A DNA stretch of 7,947 nucleotides from a bacterium (GTDB taxonomy: Bacteria > Auribacterota > JABMQX01): the NCBI GenBank assembly GCA_013203085.1, contig JABMQX010000275.1:1-7947 (forward strand), written 5' to 3'. The stretch's first letter is position 1. Every line of letters starts with the position of its first letter. The notes beneath the pieces were generated by a model. The model saw only the letters and a program-made list of their open reading frames with translations, ran no database searches and was not told where the DNA came from. This document shows positions 7,384-7,947 of the stretch, piece after piece. The translations under genes were made by a program, and so were the position numbers.

Positions 7384-7390
7384 CTCCCTT
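7384..7390 (-). promoter_or_regulatory. Ribosome binding site of the transglutaminase-like gene
   Basis: AAGGGAG on the minus strand, 7 nt before the ATG at 7376. It is strong and decides the start. Confidence 0.65.
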
Positions 7391-7503
7391 TGCCTGGCGT
7401 ATCTCGACTTCCGCCGATTCTGTATAATTCATGTTGCCTGACCCGATATTTCCCGTTTGGACTCCGTTCGGATACGCTCCGAGTGACAACTTCCCCCCGA
7501 TGT

Positions 7504-7550
7504 TAACCAAGAGCTGCGTGACATTCCAGTGGGAATGTCTCTTGAGGTTA
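7504..7550. repeat. Long imperfect palindrome upstream of the transglutaminase-like gene
   Basis: The inner arms are perfect: GACATTCC (7520-7527) and GGAATGTC (7532-7539) around the 4-nt loop AGTG. The outer arms TAACCAAGA (7504-7512) and TCTT-GA-GGTTA (7540-7550) pair over 9 bp with a 2-nt bulge. Seven unpaired bases (7513-7519) lie on one side only. As RNA it would give about 17 bp of stem, 128-174 nt before the ATG at 7376. It could be an operator, a leader RNA structure, or the end of an upstream transcript. Confidence 0.55.
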
Positions 7551-7872
7551 CCGTTAGGCGCATGTTGATTGTGGGCTGAGACTGCGCAGGCCTTGCCTCG
7601 GTGTCCTTGAAAGCGGCAAGGTCCCGGTGGTAGTCCGCGCTCGATCCCTTCGGCAGCATCTCATGGCCGAGGTATTTGAAATCGCCCGTGGGTGTAGCGC
7701 AGGTGCAGAAAGACACGCCGCCCGTGACTCGTGGCTGGCCCGCCCGGGCTGTATGCTCAAGGGAACATCCGCATAGTCCCGCAAGACACAAACACGCGAC
7801 AGTACTGCACGACTCTCCCGGAACACCCAGAAACGCGTTTTACGCTGCGCACTCTTTCGAAAAGGCCAAAAA

Positions 7873-7892
7873 GGAAATTATGCGGCGCCTGA
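7873..7892 (+). repeat. Partial third copy of the GGCGCCTGA repeat
   Basis: Twenty bases beginning GGAAATTATG and ending CGGCGCCTGA. They match copy 1 (4429-4448) at 16 of 20 positions, including the last ten in a row, in the same orientation. Because it is so short, chance similarity is possible. Confidence 0.3.
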
Positions 7893-7947
7893 ATTCGAAA
7901 AGTGCCAATCGGACGATCAAGGGTGCGGTCGGCGGGGTAGGTTCCGC

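Larger units (their letters stand above)
7391..7947. other. Upstream region with no supported gene; weak lipoprotein-like frame
   Basis: About 550 bp upstream of the transglutaminase-like gene. On the minus strand, 7429-7791 is open for 120 codons from a TTG. It begins CLAGLCGCS, which resembles a lipobox, and continues with GDFKYLGHEMLPKG and ADYHRDLAAFKDTEARP, which have GC-rich third positions. However, it has no ribosome site and no normal start, and its tail is unlike protein, so I do not call it. A plus-strand frame open to the window edge (ending KAKKEIMRRLNSKSANRT, about 7864-7917) is equally undecided. The region also holds a palindrome (7504-7550) and a partial repeat copy (7873-7892). 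Confidence 0.35.

Noticed and set aside
7421..7428. Perfect TATAAT on the plus strand
   Set aside because: There is no acceptable -35 at normal spacing and no plus-strand gene to serve. It is probably chance in an AT-rich spot.

Overview
The window is a moderately GC-rich stretch of bacterial chromosome. All three confident genes lie on the minus strand, and each encodes a large exported protein. Two of the three are SGNH/SASA-type carbohydrate esterases (sialate O-acetylesterase family). Their motif variants, very long accessory domains and paired arrangement recall, from memory only, the glycan-degrading gene sets of the Planctomycetota-Verrucomicrobiota-Lentisphaerota group or similar environmental bacteria. 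No rRNA, ribosomal protein or other marker gene is present, so this placement is inference.

Layout, read along the transcripts from high to low coordinates. (a) 7391-7947 has no gene I can support. It holds a long imperfect palindrome (7504-7550), a weak lipoprotein-like reading frame (about 7429-7791) and a short copy of a local repeat (7873-7892). (b) 4824-7376 encodes an 850-residue secreted protein. It has a transglutaminase/papain-like core (Cys167, His194, Asp209), then a beta-rich region, two fibronectin-III-like modules and a putative Ig-like domain. (c) 3884-4823 is a 940-bp gap. It contains a hairpin after the transglutaminase gene (4736-4780), two copies of a 23-bp direct repeat about 210 bp apart, and a broken plus-strand fragment of an IS3-family transposase (4129-4370) that can be read only by changing frame twice. 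(d) 1469-3883 encodes an 804-residue esterase whose catalytic domain is split by an insertion of about 190 residues. (e) 1-1367 encodes a second esterase of a different subfamily, cut by the window edge.

The two esterase genes are 101 bp apart on the same strand with no terminator visible between them, so they probably form one transcript. A sensible joint role is removal of O-acyl groups from a complex extracellular glycan, each enzyme taking different positions or linkages. The large transglutaminase-like protein is separated from them by the transposon-scarred gap and is probably a separate unit. Its substrate cannot be told from sequence. No tRNA, rRNA, CRISPR array or intact mobile element was seen.
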